From the NCBI GenBank assembly GCA_013397795.1, contig VZTJ01004775.1:248001-312000 (forward strand): 64,000 nucleotides of DNA. The letters are read 5' to 3'. The translations under genes were made by a program, and so were the position numbers. Within the stretch, counting starts at the first letter, position 1. Each line of letters starts with the position of its first letter. Below are positions 51,902-63,435 of this stretch, in pieces. The notes beneath the pieces are model-generated. The model was not told where the DNA came from, searched no databases, and saw only the letters and a program-made list of their open reading frames with translations. This stretch comes from Orthonyx spaldingii (Eukaryota; Chordata; Aves; Passeriformes; Orthonychidae).

Positions 51902-52449
51902 TGTTGTGGTTTAAGAATGGTATTCTCCAATGTAGTACTTCCCCTGAAATCACTCCAAGCCACACACTTCTCTCATTCCACCCTTTCCATCACCCTCCTC
52001 TGTGGCAGAATGGAGAGGAGAATTGGAGGCACAAAAGGTAAAGATCATGGGTTGAGATAAGAACAGTTTGCTGGAAACAGCAGTGAGATAAGAAAATGAA
52101 CAGTAAGAGAAACAGAACAGAGGGTACAAGAAAAGCAACTTTATTGCTCACCCCGGAAACTCCCAACAGTAGACAATACCTGTCTGCTCCCTCTGCCACG
52201 CCACTCCCACTGCTCCCTCCAGCTCAGAAACGCATTACCCAACCCCTCCCTCTGGTTTGGAACCGGTCTTACCCCATCACTCCCTCTGCCAAGCTCACTC
52301 CACTGGAAGGAACTCCTTCTCTTCCGAAGAGGCTCCCTTCTCCCCACCCCGGCAATGATGTGAGGTGGTATAGGATAACTTCCATGTGCTGGACATACCC
52401 CCTTCTTACCACTGCACTATTGCAAAAAATTAACTCTGGAACAAGGACA
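51902..52449 (+). mobile_element. Solo LTR, family A (ERVL-like), copy 2, most complete
   Basis: This 548-bp LTR begins tgttgtggtttaagaatgg and ends gaacaaggaca (TG/CA), with 5-bp CTTCC repeats on both sides. It shares gaattggaggcacaaaaggt and then aaagatcatgggttgagata and gataagaaaatgaacagta with the copies at 25526 and 57942, and aatgatgtgaggtggtatag with the minus-strand copy. Duplication length and relatedness to known bird LTRs suggest class III (ERVL) or a close relative; this is inference. The plus-strand frame 52096-52644, the longest in the window, starts inside the LTR and runs past its end. It consists of Pro/Ser/Leu-rich translation of the C-rich LTR and is not a gene. Confidence 0.88.
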
Positions 52450-52454
52450 CTTCC
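52450..52454. repeat. Target site duplication CTTCC, right copy
   Basis: An exact match to the pentamer immediately upstream of the LTR. Confidence 0.75.
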
Positions 52455-55400
52455 CCACAGGAAAAGGTTAAAGCACGAGGATGCTGGTTTCCTCAACAGG
52501 AGGGTGAATCAGCTTGCCTGGTTCTTGGATGGGAAGTTTGTTTGTGTGTTTACATCTCTGTATGCGTGCACTTTTGTGATTATATTGCATGGTTGGCATT
52601 TTGCTGAGGAGATTAAGAAGCTACACACCTGTAGAGAATTTTAGGGTACCTATTTTTGTCCAGGCACCTCTACCTTTTCTGCAAACACTGCACATAGTAG
52701 ATTATTGTTAGGTGAACTTCCAGCATGAATAATAATTTCATCAGCTTTCATCAGCAAGCTGTAGGCACTGAAACTGCTTAATGGCTTATTTATTATAAGG
52801 GTCCTTAAGATCTTTTTGCAGTCTTTCCCTGGTGCATTTTGGGATATGTCCTTCATGATCCTTAATGTCAGCCCACTGGCAAATATACCTTTTGTATGTT
52901 ATATATGTAAACAGATATGCTTTTAAGCCACTCATCTGCATTTCTTCATGTACGTATAGCCCTGCCAAAGGCTATGAAGGCACAGCTGGCTTTGTGTTGT
53001 TTCACCTTCATAACAGCAGGTTTATTCTTTTGAACATTTCATCATGTGAACATTGTTCTCTAATACTGTTTTTTGAAAATTGGATCAAACATCTGAATAT
53101 GAAACTCAGAAATCTTAGCTGGCATCCAGGTTCCTGTAAACATGCCTTGCAATTTTGCTTTACATGGCTTAAAAATTTGAATCTACTTATTTTCCAATGA
53201 AGTGTGATTCAGATTTAAGTTTTCTAACTTTCTGATGTATAAATGAGGAAGGCTCTTGCTTTGGAACACACTCTTGTGAGAAGACAGAACGAATTCTGTT
53301 CCCCAGCATTACCTGTGGTTAGAGGTCAGTGTGTCAGGTCCTGCAGCACTGCAGTGATTTTCATTTGGAAAGGATTTGTTTGAGGTGACCATGTAAAATC
53401 AGTTTTAGTGCTGCCCCAAAGCAGTGCCATGTAGGACCCTTTGCCCGGGATAAGCAAATGCTTTCCTCTTGCTCAGACTTTCTGTGGTAGAATTTTTTTG
53501 TGCAAATATAGTGAAAGAATGAATGTTCAGTGGCACAGAACACAGCTTTGATATTGATTGGTGTTACTGTTGCATAACATTTAGGGACTCTGTGAGAAGC
53601 AGGGTCAAATCAATCTACACGTGTTTAAATACTCAGAAATAAAGCAGTGGCAAAGTTTTGGGAAAAATCAGTCGGATCTTACCAGAAAATAATGTTTATT
53701 AAGCACTGAGCCAGACCAAACTCTCCTGGTCTCTAACAAGGCCATGATTTTAAGAACTGTTTTAGTTCTGAAGCAGTAACAATGGACAATGAGTACTGAA
53801 ATTAGAGGAAAGTCAAGGTATTGTACATATCAAAATACACTTTGCAGTATTTGATTTTCACTTAGCAAAATTAATCATGGGGATCAGTAAAAACCTACAT
53901 GATCATGGCTTTTTAATGTAAAAATATGTGTAATCTCAGCATTTATATATATGTGGAAGTTTTCGGATCTTTAGAAATAGATACCTTTATATCATGTTGA
54001 ATCTACACACGGTAATATGAGGCATGGAGACCATAAATACCTATATCACCTAGAAGATTAATAAGCAAAGTGAGTTTCAATCAACCTGTCTTTGTTCCCC
54101 ATCCTAGAGAATGAGGAACAGCCGCTGTGGTCAGTAGGCAGATAGCATGCCATGAGGCCCTCCTACTTTGCTGCTGTATAAGAATTTTATTGCTACATAA
54201 CTGTCTCTTTCACTGTGAAAGCTGCGCCCCCTTTATTTCCAGACAAAGGTGCTTTCTGTCACCCAAAGAGACAGCCTACTTGATACATACTTGGTTTTTA
54301 AAGTTGGGTTTGCATGTGAAGGTAGCAGATTCTGGTGTGACAGCAACTTAAGTTTATATATGTACTGGAAATGTATATGTTATACATGGCTAGATTAATA
54401 CATTAATTGGGGGTGGGGGGGGTAGGGACAATTGTAAAGATTGTTTGATTTAGATTCACACTGGAAATAAGACCACAACATAGATTCTATTTCTTTGTCT
54501 AAGTGTCCTCAATATTGAACCAGATTCAAATATAACATTGTCACCTCAGAGCTGTCTCCATAAATTTTTGTACTTGATTCTTGTATATTTTTTTCATGGC
54601 ATTTTTGATTAGATGGTTTTTAATCATGCCTACTGGCGCATGAAAAAGTAAGTTTTCTGACAGAAAGAATGTATTTCTTAAATAGCTGAAGTTATACTCT
54701 TTTGAAATCAGCTTTGAGTCTGGAAAAAGTTGTTTTGTGAGGTTTCCAGAAGTTCCTGCCAAAATGCCATGAGACCATTACTTCACATTTACTTCCAGAT
54801 TTATCTGGAACCCAGAAGTGCAGACACAACACAGAAGAGCTGGAAGAAGCAAGAGTTCATCAACTATTTCTGAACTTTCAAAATGAATTATTTCTGGTTC
54901 AGTCTGAGAAAAACAGAAAAGTTTGGGTGGGGAGGAAGCTGACTTTATTTCCCAACACTTTTCTGTTCTAAAGTAAATCCTCTTCAGATTGAAGATCACT
55001 TTGATTAATTAGAAGATAATTTTCCATTTGCTGGCTAAACAATAGTTTCTTCTGTTGAAACTAAACAATATCTTCTTGCTCATCATCTTTCATGTATTGG
55101 CAGCAGATCTTATGTACATACAGAGAAAAAGGTTTGGTCCCTCCTGGGAATGCATGCATGTGGAGAAAAAAACTGCAGTCGTTTGAGAAGGGTGATTATA
55201 ATGCTGCACACATTACTTCAGGTATGTGCAAGTCAAATACCCACTGACCTGAAGCAGTCATGGTTCAGACAGCCCAGCATGGTTTCCTGCCTGCTGTGAC
55301 CTGGCATAGCCTAGGACAGCGCGAGTTTTCTCCGTGCGTGGCTGGATGCCACTGCTTCCCTAGGAGTGGAAACTTGAAGGCTGGTGATAAAAGGAAAGCA

Positions 55401-57941
55401 AAATTGCCATTCAGAGTTCGCTTTTTGAAGTCATGAAACAAAGTAGGTTCATGATTTCAAATTAGTGCTTTCAGGTAGTGGTCATCCTTTCCTCCCTTCC
55501 ACAGCTGAGTGGGGAGCACTTTCCTAAGATGAGGTCCAGATCTCAATGCTTTTCTAGGTGCTGGGCAAAGACCAGCCCCACTGTTGTGCCAGTGTAATGG
55601 AGACACCAGAATGCCATAGAAGTGATGTCTGTTTTTACCCTCCTCTTTTGAACCTTCTCTGAACTTTATTCAGGGAGATCTATTATAACAAAATGGATTT
55701 GTGTAAGATAAAAGATTTAATAATTTCTGGAAGGGAAGCCAGTTCAGACACACCTCTATTTTTTTTTCCCCATATAAATTAACTTGGTGTTAGTAGCACA
55801 GAAATAAACAAACCTCAAGGAAATGCAAGTTCATTTTTGGGGAAGGAGAATACAATAGCTTGCCTGCTTTTCCAAACAGCCTAATGCTCCTAAAATTAAG
55901 CTTTTGGTGTATGCCCAAATATACTACAAAGAAAACATTTCCTGTAGTATTTTGGTGCTCCTGTTTGGCTCCAACTGAGACTGAGAAATGTAGAAGTCAT
56001 TTCAGAAATGAATAATTGTAATAGTTTGCATTTGTAAAGTGATCCAGATACAGTAATGGGCTGTGGTTGGAGTGTGAGCATGGCAAAATGGCTTTGTTAC
56101 AAGCACAGTTCTTTATGAGGTGGTGAAAAGGAGACATTAATTATATTAGGCCTGGTATACTTTGACTAGAGGTGTAGCAGCCTATGAAACTGAAAAGGCT
56201 GTTAATTCACTCACTGAAATGGTTTAGCACCAAAAAAAAGTGTGGTAATTTAAAAATAAAGCTAAGAGATCTTAATTGTCCAAAATTTAGACTTGCTTGG
56301 AACTGCAGAAAAAAGGGATGGGTGGGTACATCACGTCTTATCCTTTTTCACTGTATTATACACCCAAAAATAGAGACAAAGACAAATAATTTAGGTTCCT
56401 TTAAGTCATATAATGTCTTCCTCTTGACACTTTAAGTAATCCTACTGTTCTTAGACATATTTCACCATCAACTACAAAATGGTCTAAGTTTTCCTAAGTA
56501 AGAAAACAGGAGCACTTTTGTCACTTACAAATAGAAAGGGAGCAGGGGAAGCTTAGAGATGGCTGGCATGATTTACTGTGTTTGGAAAATAAATGTAGGC
56601 CTAAATGTTCATGAAGAGGACCAGATGCTTTCCCTTTCACAGAGGATCCTTAACAGCATTCCTAGTATCCCGGTCCATATATATTCTTGGACTATAAACT
56701 CAGATACAATACGTGTCAGTTTGCTGTGTGAAATTCACTAGCAGTGGTCACTGCCTATTCAAAACACATGGTAATCAGACAATTACTGGGGTTACCCCAT
56801 TGATAGTATCAAAAATAAGCACATATTTCTATAAAAGCAAGTAGGAACTCTATCTACAGTAAATTCAATTTCATAAACACCTACTTAAGACAACCAGGGT
56901 TGAATACTACTATATTCCATACTAAAGAATACACACAGATAGTTTGTGCTTCAGCAATTCTTGCAGGCTCATACAGGCAAGCATAAGTTAGTGTTGACTT
57001 TTTAAACAGTAGTATCAGCCTTGCATCCCAGGAAAACCAAACAACAAATCACATTTATGCAGTACTCATAAATCAGTAAAACACAAAACTGAACTGGACA
57101 ACTTTTACATCAATCACAAACTGTAAAATACCCAATAAAATTTCACAACATACCTGTGGAACAAGTTTTGCAATGTGCAAATAACACAGATTCCCCACTA
57201 CCAGGAAGAAAAAAAAAAGTCTTTAAACACATACAATACAAATTCTACAGCGTACATGAAAAACAAGTTCCACCATATGTACAGGGGTTTGAAGAATAAA
57301 TATAGTATCTTAATAGTCACTAAACCTGAAGTGACCCATTGTCTCATGTTGAATCAGTATTTGGTTTTGTGGTCTTTCATGGCCTCAGGGTTTTATTATG
57401 AAGGTGAATCAATGTAAGAACTGGTTTTTTAAATGAATTGTTGCAGTTCTGACCTGAAATGCCACAATCAGTCTACAGTCTGCCTGTTATTGACCCCAAA
57501 AATTGGCCCCTAGCAGATGCATAAAGCTTCTGAAAAGCAGAAATGCAAACAGAAAGGAATATAACCACCTGAAACATAGATAGAAGTGCTTGTGCTTGGT
57601 TTTAGCTGTATAAAGTAAATAGGCTAAAGAAACTGCAGGGAGAGGGAGAAGGAGGGCAGACAGGCAGGCAGTAGTATGGTATTAGAAGGTATTCCTTCTA
57701 GGAGACCAGTAAAACAGCACTAGAGCAATGGATGACAGATATAGTTAGGGGTAAAAATCCTTAAAATATAGTGACCTAGGCAAAAAAAAAAGAAAAAAGA
57801 CATAAAAAATAGTAATAGCCACAATTTTATAATACTGTCTAAAGATCAGAAGGTACATAAAGGAGTTGACACTGCTAGTATCAGTCTATGAGCTAATTAC
57901 CATTACCCTTGAGTTGGAAAGATGCATCTCTTCTTCATCAG
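52455..57941. other. Unannotated AT-rich sequence
   Basis: About 5.5 kb with no supportable gene, RNA or clear transposon. The overlapping frames at 52786-52968 and 52865-53200 lie on opposite strands. It includes a G-run cluster at 54409-54427 (separate entry) and a small CAGG-type stretch near 57655-57670. Confidence 0.5.
54409..54427 (+). repeat. G-run cluster with G-quadruplex potential
   Basis: Runs of 5, 8 and 3 G separated by T and TA can be divided into four GGG tracts with loops of 1-2 bases, which fits the standard quadruplex pattern. It is isolated in AT-rich DNA. Folding in the cell is not shown. Confidence 0.65.
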
Positions 57942-58383
57942 TGTCCTGGTTCCAAGCAGGACAAGCTTAATTTTTGCAGTAGCCAGGAGGAGCATGGCTA
58001 GGACCCTGAGGTTATTCTATACAACCTCACACCATGTGCAGGGGGTGGCTGGGAAGGGGTCCCTTCCACTCAGGAAACATGGCGGAGTGGTTGGATATTG
58101 CCAGTTTCCATCTAGTGAGCGCTTGTGTGTTAGTTGTTTGTCTCTCTTGTACCCTCTGTTATTAATATTGTTGCTGTAACTGTTCATTTTTGTATCTCAT
58201 TGATGTTTCCAGTCAATTACTCTTAACTCAACCTGTGATCTTTACCTTTTGTGCCTCCAGTTCTCCTCTCCAGCCCACCACAGGATGAGGAGGAAGGGGA
58301 GGTGGAGAGTGAAAGAGTAGCGCATTGTTTGGAGTGTTTCACTGGGAACACTAAATTGGGGAATACCATTCCAAACCCCAAAA
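57942..58383 (-). mobile_element. Solo LTR, family A (ERVL-like), copy 3, minus strand
   Basis: Reading leftwards on the minus strand gives a 5' end of ggtttggaatggtattcccc, then ctggaggcacaaaaggtaaa, gatcacaggttgag and aaaaatgaacagttacagc, and finally gtgtgaggttgtatagaata with the 3' terminus cttggaaccaggaca. These are colinear with the copy at 51902, whose ends define this copy's limits. The first bases of the LTR have mutated (TTTTGGGG where copy 2 has TGTTGTGG). The flanking pentamers ATCAG (57937-57941) and GTTAG (58384-58388) agree at only 3 of 5 positions, so the target duplication is decayed or absent. No internal retroviral region is present. Confidence 0.85.
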
Positions 58384-61300
58384 GTTAGTCATTCCTTTTC
58401 AAATTCTTTGGATGTATTTGGCCTTGCAGCTATGGAGACACATGAATGTTGCTTTAACCATAGGAATCTCTGGTCACAAAATGTGCAAAAACTCAACTCG
58501 AACAAAGGAAACATGTATATTTCTTTGCTTTTAACTGAAGTGAAAAAGAGTGATGAATGAGAAGAGTAGAAAGACAAGGAAAGGTGGGTCACAGAGAGAG
58601 AAAAGAAAATGATAGGAATACACATGTGGAGAAAGCAGATAAAAGTAAGACTTTTCATGTCCAATGGTCACTTGGCGGAGTTTTATAACATGAAGAGCTC
58701 GATTTTTGCTTAGGAGCAAGTATACAATGGAAAAATACCCAATTTCTCTGTAGCTGTAAGAAGGGGCATTTATATTTTTCCATCTCATGCAGATTCCATG
58801 TGACAAAATACTTGGCCAAATATCATGTAATAGTGGAATGCACTAGCGCCTCCAGGTGAGCAGTACTATACTTTAAGCTGTAGCAGTTCAGTACCTCAGT
58901 AATTACCAGTGAACCTATGTGCTGCTGTCACTGTTGATTACAATGATGACAATAGTCCTGTGCCTACTAGAAATCCTCAAAATCAGGCCAAAGGAAATAA
59001 ATCTCTATTATCTATACAAACTACAGCTTCTCTTTGGAAAATGATAAGAATTCATCAAAGAATGACAGGCTTTGTTCTTTTCAGAATTCTGTGACATCTA
59101 GTCCAACTGCATCCAAAAGCCAAAAGAAAGTTATTGTGTATGTATATTTCTTTTCAGTGCTGCTTATTAGTGAAGCAATTTGAGAAACTTGTAGTGAACG
59201 AATACTTTTCATGTGCAACTAGGTCAGAATCTTGTACTTTATTCCTGCCTCATCTTTGAGGTTTCCTTTGTGGCCTTCAAGTATACTGTCCTATGTGTGT
59301 CTTTGTTCCACTCAACAAAGGAGACTCATGTTGAAAGTAGGGCACCTACTTAAGTGTTTAGTTGGATTAGGGTTCTTCAGAGGATTTCCTAAACTCTGGA
59401 AAAAAATGATTAATTGTTGAAGCATTAGGCCTTCAAGACCTAGACTTCCAAGAAGTTCAGCTCTGTATCCTGGGCTGGGCTGACTGAATTGTTTTATGAT
59501 GGCCAGACCTAGGACTGTGCCTGGTATTGGCTTCCGAGTGCAGAGAAAAATAGGAGGACGTGAGTGCTGAGTGAGTAAAATTAGATTTAGAAACTAAAAA
59601 TAAACCCAAAAAACCCAGTGGAAGAGAAAGCATACTCCAGTTACAGTTTAAAACATTCTTGGGACATAGTCACAGAAGAGAAGATATTGTCTGCTTCTGT
59701 ATTCTTATTTAACTTTGTCAGACCAGCTTTCAAGATGAGAAAAATCAAAGCTGTATGATGAAACTAGATTTTGAGATGCTGCAGTTGACCATGAAGCCGT
59801 GACCATATTTGTGACAATAATAGTTTATCAAAAGTGCTGTGCCTTGTGAGATAAATCACAAAGTTAGCTTCAGCTAAGTAAAGTTTGGAGGTAAAGTCCC
59901 TGATATGGTTAATTGGCAAATGCCCATTTTTTCACCCATCTGAAAAACATCCATGTTTAATGTGATTTTTTAAAAATCTGATTAGAAGATTTGAAAACTA
60001 TCAAATATTCCCATACTTGCCCTATGTGCTCGAAGACCTTTATGCATTTCTTATATGTTGCATAAAAAAATTAAAATTACTTTCCTGCTGGCTTGCACAG
60101 ACTTAGGTTAATTTTAGCCAGTGGTTGCATTTCTCATAACCTAGTGCCTCCAAGTGTCTTCTTTTCAGAGTTTGCCAAAGAGCTCACTTAGAAATGCTAG
60201 TTCTTACAAATCTCACCTCACTTTGTTGTGACTAAGCCCTCCTGAAATGCTATCTGTTCCTCAGAGCATTCCTTCTGCAGCTGTCGCATGCTACTGTGCT
60301 TGCTCTGTACTTACTGAACTGCCCTATGCTCACATAGGACTCTCAACTGTTTTTTTCAAGGGAAGTTTCTATTCTGTCCTGTGTATTTTTTTCCTTGATT
60401 GCTAATATCTTATGGTACTCTATAATGACAGAAAAGCTGATAACAATCTTGAGTAGAAGAGGAGATCAGGCTGTCTGAATGCTGATATAAACTGAAATGA
60501 AGGTATGAAATATGTTAATAAATCATCTTGCAGTGCATTTTGAACATGTTTGTTTGCCAGTGTGAGTAAGCACATTTGCTGAGACGGGTCATATCTGGGA
60601 TAACATGGGATTTTTCTAAGAACTGATGGTTTCCCTGGTATGTACAAGTGCTTTGTAAGTTTAAACTGTTATATCCTACTTCACCCCTACCACCGTTTTC
60701 CTCCAACTCACCACCTTTTAATTGCCTCCTATCACTGTGTTCATGGAAATACAGAGCTCTGAAATTTCAGTCAAGGGGAAACTCTGCCAATATTTTTTAC
60801 CAGGAAAAAAATGCTTTTCAAAAAGAAAAGATAAGGAATAGTCTTAGTTTTAATCTAGAATTGCACAAATTAATTGGCTACTCTGAGGCATAGTTATTTG
60901 GCATAACATGTTGCTTTGGAAGCTGTTTCCAGGTACAGCGTGGAGCAAATCAATCTCTTTCTTGTTTCTGGGAGTTCCCTGTCCTTGCCATGGAATTGCA
61001 ATAAGCAGTCAGAATGCTGTGGTCAGTGGCATAATTGGGTTTGGTCCCGGAAATAATGGGAATTCAGCCAAAGCCTCTGAGGGAAAGAGAAAGGACTCTG
61101 TAAACAGTTGTAATTGGGTCTGACTGGAAAAAAAAAAAATCATTAATGTTGCTGTGTCTTTTAGACTGCTAAAGGAGCTCCTATACTCTAATTCTCCCCC
61201 TAAATGTCTGCATTTTGTGCCAATTGTTACCCCTATGTCTATCTGGAAGACATAGTTCCTTTAATTCTATATTCAAGAGACAGGTTGGATCCTTACTTTC

Positions 61301-62665
61301 TTCCTATACTTTTTTATCCCCTCCCTCTAGTATGAGAGGCAGAAATGCTCCCAGAAGGCTCTACTGCCCAGTGGGGCAGCTCCCCCTACATAACAGGAAT
61401 ACCATTGCAACTCCCCACTTCTACCACTACCCTCTACCACTGTGGTTGGAGGTAACTCTGCTGATAAGCAGGGTTCCCATATGCTGCCTGAACATTCTGA
61501 AAACACCTGAATTGTTCTCTGCAGAACAGTAACGACAGGAAGAACCGCAGAGGAAGGAAAGATACCCTCCAAAAATCAATCAGGTCAGATATCTCCGTTG
61601 TGAAAGAAATAATTGGGAGATAGGAAGAACTGCTGGATGGGTGGGAAAACAGCTAACTGTTGGGAATAAAGCTGCAGCTTTAGTGTCTTTTTTGGAAAGA
61701 GAGGAAAAAAATGTTTTGTATATATCCATATGCCTTAAAGAAATTCCTGATTTTTGAGGGAACAGAGTAAATAAGGCTCATGGTTTTTCATGAGAGAAAT
61801 TTCTTGCTCAAGAAAATGATAAACAGTGCTTAGAGCAAGGATGGTGCTACCCCATTACACAGCTGAGCCTGTGTGCACCATTAGACAGGCTGGCCCACTT
61901 GTACCTTGGCATTTCTCTGGTGTCATAGGGAAATGATGTTTGCCATGTTTTCATCTTTTTGTCCCAGTGGATGGCAGATGCAGCAAAAAGGAATGACTTT
62001 CTTGAGATCTTTTTTTCTCTGTAATAAATGACTAAGTCAGGTGAGGCCTACAATTGCAGAGAATGAAAAAAGAGACATGAAGAATGACCTGTGTGCCTGA
62101 ACACTTGGCTGCTAGTTAATCTGATAAAATATGTTGACTTTGTCTACAGACTTTGTTCTAGATAGAAATAAACAAGAGTCATGATCTAAAATCTAATGTC
62201 AAGACAGAGTTTTTGTTCACATGAAAAACTGAAAAACTGACAAAACTGAAGTGGAAGAACCAGAGTGCAGTCCTACCCTCTCTGTGTTGACTCACACTCA
62301 GTGGTGAAGGCACTCCAGAAAAGGACTTTACTGATATGATTTAGCTAAGAAAACTTGTGTCAGACTTTGTGTGTAATACATCTAATGATCAGGAAAATAT
62401 ATGTTGGATATTCTCTATGTGGTCATGGACCTAGACAGAAAAAGACAGACATATTTTTCAAAAGTCAAGATTATTGCTCAGCTTTCTCACAATCTGTACA
62501 CATTAAAACTGGCACCGTTTTCCAACTATTGAAAAAATGCAAAATTCAGTGGATCTGGGGAATTACTGAAAGGCTGTAATATTTTTGAAGCCAGACCCAT
62601 CCATATTTACATGGAAAAATGCAGTGGAAACAATGAAATCCAGAAATTATTTTCTGTATAACCTC
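58384..62665. other. Unannotated sequence
   Basis: About 4.3 kb without a supportable gene. A possible CR1-like scrap (gaattctgtgacatctagtc, 59083-59102) is too short to call. The plus frame 61215-61532 and the minus frame 61327-61572 occupy the same bases on opposite strands. An A12 run lies at about 61129-61140. Confidence 0.45.
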
Positions 62666-62935
62666 AACTTGAGTTCTTATCCCAAATTCAGTGATGGACT
62701 TGTCTAAATTTCTACGTATCTCCCTGGCATCATCACACAGCATCTGAATGTTTGAGTGCCTGGGAATCTTTATGATGCATGTGAGGCAGGAGAAATATTC
62801 TGGTTTTCCTTTTGTTTTAAGGAGGAAAAAAATGATGTGGAGTGAATTGCCAAAGGGCATATAAATATCTGTGCCAGAGCCAGGAAACAGGTACATGTTT
62901 TCAGTGTACCAGCCCAATGCCTGAAATGGCAGATT
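62666..62935 (-). mobile_element. Possible MIR-like ancient SINE relic
   Basis: The plus strand shows, in order, gcatgtgaggcagg, a short A/G-rich segment (aaggaggaaaaaaatg), gtgaattgccaaagggcat and gtgccagagccaggaaacag. This is the order of the reverse-complemented MIR core and tRNA-related part (gtgaggta..., ggggaaactgagg, cttgcccaaggtcac, ggcagagccaggattcgaac). Divergence is large, so this is a suggestion only. The 134-codon minus-strand frame 62546-62950 lies over this relic and is therefore not credible as a gene. Confidence 0.4.
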
Positions 62936-63299
62936 ATTTTTTTCAGTCATGTCTCTTTATGCACTACATAAATAAGTAGAGGTGTAGTGTAATTATTTCC
63001 TACTACGTGTTTTGCTCCATGGGTGTTTTACATAAGTGCTGTGACATTGGAGCAGACCTTGGTCAAATACACACCAAACTCACATCCTGGAAGACTCTTT
63101 CAGTGATGTAATACATACAGAAAAGTGGCTCTAATATCTTCTATCTTCTTGGCCCTGATTCAGGGTCAAGAGGATATTTCCAACAGTTGCTTTTTTCAAC
63201 AAAGAGTGCTCTGAAAACTCAGGCTGTGTGAACTGAGCAAGTGCTCAGAGCACACACTTCTATAAGAAGCTTGCTTGCCTACTAAGCAATTCCCAGCAA

Positions 63300-63435
63300 T
63301 GTCTTTGGCTGCAAGCTATTGTTATTTGTTTGTACTGTGGCAATGCCCAGAGGCTGCAGTCATGGATCAGGGCCCCATTGTGCTAGGTATTCTAAAGACA
63401 CAACAAAAAGGTCTTTGTCATACTCTTAAGGCAAA
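63300..63435 (+). mobile_element. Ancient amniote interspersed repeat, copy on plus strand
   Basis: The text ttatttgtttgtactgtggc is followed by aatgcccagaggctgcagtc, atggatcagggccccattgt, gctaggtattctaaagacac and aacaaaaagg. It follows the order of a repeat very common in turtle and crocodile genomes (ttattgtggtagcacctag, gagccccagtcatggaccag, gaccccattgtgctaggcg, ctgtacaaacacagaacaaaaag, recalled from memory). It is better preserved than the minus-strand copy at 39.6 kb. Family name not assigned. Confidence 0.7.

Noticed and set aside
52096..52644. Longest plus-strand open frame in the window (182 codons)
   Set aside because: It begins inside the family A LTR and runs past its end. Its length comes from the C-rich LTR, the composition is Pro/Ser/Leu-biased and it crosses the target duplication. 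It is not a gene.
59083..59110. CR1-like words (attctgtgacatctagtcca)
   Set aside because: Fewer than 30 bases match and the order is broken, so it cannot be separated from chance.
62546..62950. 134-codon minus-strand frame
   Set aside because: It overlaps the MIR-like relic, has no recognisable domain and no splice context.
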